A stretch of DNA of 64,000 nucleotides from Notoacmeibacter sp. MSK16QG-6 (GTDB lineage Bacteria; Pseudomonadota; Alphaproteobacteria; Rhizobiales; Rhizobiaceae). Below, piece by piece: positions 61,341 to 64,000 of this stretch; positions within the stretch are counted from its first letter, which is position 1; each line of letters starts with the position of its first letter. The DNA is taken from assembly GCF_024158145.1 (NCBI RefSeq), contig NZ_JAMYXM010000003.1, positions 239,730 to 303,729 of the forward strand, in the 5' to 3' direction. Made by a program: the position numbers and the translations under genes. Under the pieces are notes generated by a model that searched no databases, was not told where the DNA came from, and worked only from the letters and a program-made list of their open reading frames with translations.

Positions 61341-61854
61341 ATGAGCCTTCGGTACACCTTGCTTTCCGGTTGTTCCGGAGGCGGAAACTCGACCCTTCTC
61401 GCCGAGTTTAGCCATAGAGGATATGCCACCGTAGCCCGAGCCGGGCCGGCGGATCGTAGAGGATGATCAACGCAGTGCCGGTCTTGCCCTGCTCTGGGTA
61501 AACCTTTGTGCCTTCGCCAACCGAGCAATCGACCTCGCGGCTGAAGACCGGAGCCACATGGCCGACAGAAATGGCTTGGTGTTCTCCGACCACGGATTGG
61601 TCGATGCGGCGATGGCGCTCTAAAATGCAATAGGATGCCCGACCGGGATGTCCTAGACTAGCTTCCTACGACCGCTATGATGAAACCGTCTTCCTGTCGC
61701 CTCCTTGGCCCGAGATCTTTGTGACTGACGAGGATCGGCAGCATGATCTGATCAAGGCCATCGCGCTTACGGCGAGCTTGGATATGAAACCTGCATCTTG
61801 CCGAAGATCAGCGGCGAAGACCGAGCGGATTTCGTTCTCCGCAATGTCGGTTGA
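61341..61854 (+). pseudogene. Decayed AAA-type (AAA_28-like) ATPase gene
   Basis: Pieces of one protein are spread over three frames: RYTLLSGCSGGGNSTLLAEF from ATG 61341, then RIVEDDQRSAGLALLWVNLC and LVFSDHGLVDAAMAL, then SYDRYDETVFLSPPWPEIFV and LGYETCILPKISGEDRADFV ending at TGA 61852-61854. The order matches small AAA_28 ATPases. Besides at least three frameshifts and a stop, the Walker A lysine is replaced (GGGNST instead of GGGKST). It is clearly inactive. A former promoter region (about 61290-61340) is still recognisable in layout. Confidence 0.8.
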
Positions 61855-62023
61855 TGACCCTATTCTTGCTGTTCCCAAGCAGTCGCCTGAGTGGCAGCAG
61901 GTCATAGAGCGGAAATCGTGATCTGCCTGATTTGAGTGCATGGACGGTTATGTCTGCGCTTGAACTAGATCACTAACACGTTAGGCTCCTGCCGATCGCA
62001 ACGTCGGGTTGCCGGAGCCAGTT

Positions 62024-62512
62024 TTGCCAGACCGTTCGAAAATACTCTCTGCCATCGCGGCCACCGATGACGCCGATCGCCTTCGGAAGTTCCGAGAAAA
62101 CGCGCAGAAGAACGGCGTCGATGAGGTTGCCGACTGCGCCTTCCGAGTCCTAATCGAGATCGTGCCCTCCGAGACTCCTGGCACGCTAGAGCACGATTTC
62201 TGGTCGATGGTCGCCGCGTTCGAAGAGCACCGGCGCCTCGATCAGGATAAAAAGGCGCCGATGCATCGTACGCGGGACGAAGTCGCTCAGGTCGGTATTC
62301 ATCAGACGCTCGCCGATTTCGCGACGGACCCAAAACCAACGGCCGGGTTCGAGCAACTGCTCGAATGGGGCATGCCGGAGTTGACCGGCGCAGCGATCAT
62401 CCTGCGCCATCAGAGCGAATTCGAACCCGAAGCCACTGCGGCTGCTAAACGGCGTCTGGAAGACGCTAGCACCGACATCGAGACATTTGCTCGACCGAAA
62501 GGTGGTCGCTGA
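62024..62512 (+). CDS. Uncharacterised protein, first gene of a coupled pair
   Basis: A 162-residue soluble, charged protein I cannot assign to a named family. It reads RKFRENAQKNGVDEVADCAF, VLIEIVPSETPGTLEHDFWS, RTRDEVAQVGIHQTLADFAT and FEQLLEWGMPELTGAAIILR. TTG 62024 is favoured as start because GGAG lies 6 bases upstream. TTG 62009 is an alternative. No membrane segments or catalytic motif are visible. Its stop overlaps the next gene's ATG by one base (TGATG), so the two products are made together. Confidence 0.7.
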   Translation: MPDRSKILSAIAATDDADRLRKFRENAQKNGVDEVADCAFRVLIEIVPSETPGTLEHDFWSMVAAFEEHRRLDQDKKAPMHRTRDEVAQVGIHQTLADFATDPKPTAGFEQLLEWGMPELTGAAIILRHQSEFEPEATAAAKRRLEDASTDIETFARPKGGR

Positions 62513-63711
62513 TGCACGTCGAAACCACGGGTGTTGCTCGTATTCGCCATCGGGATACGGGCGAAGAATTCGAAATCGAGCGTGACGAACTCGAGTGGGA
62601 GGCATCCGGCGGTGACGGCGATCGTCAAATGGGGCCGGAGACGATCTACACGGCCGAAATCGCTCACCCTGATCTCGGCGACCTTCGATGGGAATTGTCC
62701 GAATATCCGGTCGGCGTGACAAACCATATCACACACAACTTCGGCGGCCATGAGCTTCTTGAGGATTTCGACATAGCTGTGATCCTGGATGCAGAGGATG
62801 CGGAAGAGCCTTTCGAACTCACACCTCCGCCGGCATCGGACGACCTACTTGGCAGCATTCAACGATATTATGCCGAAGACGATGACCTTGGCATTACTGC
62901 TGTCGAACTCGCCAACCTGCCAGCCGACAGGCAGGTGCCGTACCTGACGTTTTGGTTCTTGGGCTATCACGAGGATCCGGCGCACGAGACCCCATACAAC
63001 GGCCGTGAGGGTGGCTATCTATACGTGCACGGTGGGCCATATAGCGCCGATGATGAGCTAGCCACCGAGTTCGGCGGCTTCGCATCTGATAAGGCTATCG
63101 AACTTGCCGTCGAGAAAATTCAAGCGGACGGCATTTACGACTGGGCACCAACCTCGGCGCACCCCGATCGACGAGATGAGGGCTCAGACTACGAGCCCCT
63201 TTCACCGCTCGATGAATTGGAGATTGATCTTCGGCGGTCGGTCAGAGTGGTAGAAGCAGGCGAGGTTCCCCAGTTCGGCACGTCAGGGGAGCGTGAGGCT
63301 CGCTCCAACATGCGATCGGCGTTTGCCGAATTAGCAGCGCACTTTCCCCCAGAAGAAAGGGTTCGAGGTGGCATAGGCGACAACAATCCGCCGCCGGACG
63401 AACGTTTCACGCAGGAGGAGTTGGACGAGACCCGAGAAGCCGCCAAAGCTGTACTCGTTGAACTCGAGAAAGAGGAGCCGGACGTCGTCGCTGTTTCGAA
63501 AGCAAGCGTAATCCTGGTTCGCATCGCAAAATACGTTGGCCCGAAGGCCGATATGGCGGTGGATGCAATGGCGAAATCCTTCGGGACCGGTATAGGGATA
63601 GCTGCAGTCGGCGGCGTGACTGTTCTTGTTGCTGGGCTTTATGAGTCACTGGTTCAGGCGCTCGGAACAATCGGCCCGTGGCTTGAGACGGTCTTCCATT
63701 CCTTCATCTAA
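62512..63711 (+). CDS. Uncharacterised protein with C-terminal membrane segment, second gene of the pair
   Basis: A 399-residue acidic protein. An N-terminal beta-rich part (ARIRHRDTGEEFEIERDELE, DLRWELSEYPVGVTNHITHN) precedes a middle domain, ADRQVPYLTFWFLGYHEDPA with GGYLYVHGGPYSADDELATE. That EDPA...GGPY pattern recurs, as far as I recall, in uncharacterised bacterial proteins. After a charged linker containing IGDNNPPPDE there is a helix (EELDETREAAKAVLVELEKE) and one membrane-prone stretch (GTGIGIAAVGGVTVLVAGLY) near the end. A partner-sensing front and a membrane end are compatible with an abortive-infection effector, but this is speculation. Coupled to the upstream gene. Confidence 0.7.
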   Translation: MHVETTGVARIRHRDTGEEFEIERDELEWEASGGDGDRQMGPETIYTAEIAHPDLGDLRWELSEYPVGVTNHITHNFGGHELLEDFDIAVILDAEDAEEPFELTPPPASDDLLGSIQRYYAEDDDLGITAVELANLPADRQVPYLTFWFLGYHEDPAHETPYNGREGGYLYVHGGPYSADDELATEFGGFASDKAIELAVEKIQADGIYDWAPTSAHPDRRDEGSDYEPLSPLDELEIDLRRSVRVVEAGEVPQFGTSGEREARSNMRSAFAELAAHFPPEERVRGGIGDNNPPPDERFTQEELDETREAAKAVLVELEKEEPDVVAVSKASVILVRIAKYVGPKADMAVDAMAKSFGTGIGIAAVGGVTVLVAGLYESLVQALGTIGPWLETVFHSFI

Positions 63712-63925
63712 TTTCTTCTCTAACACGCACGCTATCCTGCGCTCGCTTCGTTTGAGGCTTCGCTGAAATCCGGGCGTTCGTCGCTCGCCGCACTGCCACG
63801 CCAGCCGAGACGCTGCAAAGGATCGGCTGACCGGCAGCTTTCGGGAGATCACGGCAGGTTCCGAAATGGCAAAAATGCGGGCGCGAAGCTGCACTGCCTC
63901 AACGCGAAACACAGCAGCAGTTGGA

Positions 63926-63957
63926 TAAAGTGCGGCTCCGCCTTAACGGAACCGCAC
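63926..63957 (-). terminator. Terminator for the gene entering from the right
   Basis: On the minus strand GTGCGGTTCCG pairs with CGGAGCCGCAC (63947-63957 with 63930-63940) around a 6-base loop, followed by TTTAT. It lies five bases past the stop of the partial minus-strand frame. The preceding 214 bases (63712-63925) hold no convincing gene. Confidence 0.7.
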
Positions 63958-63961
63958 AGGG

Positions 63962-64000
63962 CTAGATTTCGGTGTGCTCAGCCAATTCGAGGGCATCCTC
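63962..64000 (-). CDS. C-terminal end of an unidentified gene (partial)
   Basis: Twelve codons reading EDALELAEHTEI followed by TAG (63964-63962), directly before a terminator. The fragment is too short to identify. It could belong to a mobile-element or accessory protein given the region. Confidence 0.4.
   Translation of the reverse strand, partial: EDALELAEHTEI

Noticed and set aside
63646..63912. 88-codon minus-strand frame near the right edge
   Set aside because: Begins inside the coding end of the plus-strand gene, has no ribosome-binding site and no recognisable domain.

Overview
The window is a chromosomal segment of an alphaproteobacterium, most probably a member of the Hyphomicrobiales (Rhizobiales). 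Pointers are an RpoH2-type heat-shock sigma factor, CarD, a 112-residue FdxA, a PHA gene set with PhaR, a liv operon carrying a DUF6867 gene, an Fe-S-cluster photolyase of the PhrB type, a HWE-type histidine kinase and high GC codon use. From memory, the order rpoH2, carD, fdxA, S4 protein, SUV3-like helicase, phaB/phaA, phaR, rpmF, mtgA, prenyl synthase and ispG resembles the rpoH2-gcpE stretch of Rhizobiaceae chromosomes. I cannot name the genus.

Layout. 0-6.5 kb: tail of an M48-type protease, rpoH2, carD, fdxA, and an S4 RNA-binding protein overlapping a large RNA helicase. 6.9-12 kb: PHA metabolism (phaB, phaA, phaR; no phaC in view), with an AT-richer membrane-protein gene lying between phaA and phaB, then an AGE-family sugar isomerase. 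12-17 kb: rpmF (L32), mtgA, a farnesyl-diphosphate-type synthase, a lytic transglycosylase and ispG, which link isoprenoid supply to cell-wall synthesis. 17-21.5 kb: a patatin lipase and a Tat-exported two-subunit molybdenum hydroxylase. 21.5-32.5 kb: MFS transporter, pyruvate carboxylase and a branched-chain amino-acid (Liv) ABC transporter operon. 32.7-40.2 kb: photolyase, SodC, and a signalling block of a single-domain receiver, a MASE1/PAS/HWE kinase and a GGDEF-EAL protein. 40.3-45.1 kb: metF and a methionine synthase split into two proteins, preceded by a near-perfect palindromic operator candidate. 45.1-52.9 kb: small membrane proteins, an SDR, a chemoreceptor, purU, and mmsA with a divergent LysR regulator. 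53.1-57.8 kb: the thiCOSGE operon under a TPP riboswitch.

From about 57.8 kb the character changes. Intergenic GC-rich repeats and a strongly structured, apparently non-coding segment come first. Then comes a visibly AT-rich gene for a TIR domain joined to an HD-type (YfbR/HDDC2-like) phosphohydrolase domain, directly followed by an IS1182-type transposase remnant. After it lie a decayed AAA-type ATPase gene and a coupled pair of uncharacterised genes whose second product has a C-terminal membrane segment. This looks like a small accessory, defence-type locus built by transfer and decay. The TIR-HD protein is the best candidate for an undescribed system here. Its catalytic residues appear intact in both domains, which suggests an effector that attacks NAD and/or nucleotides.
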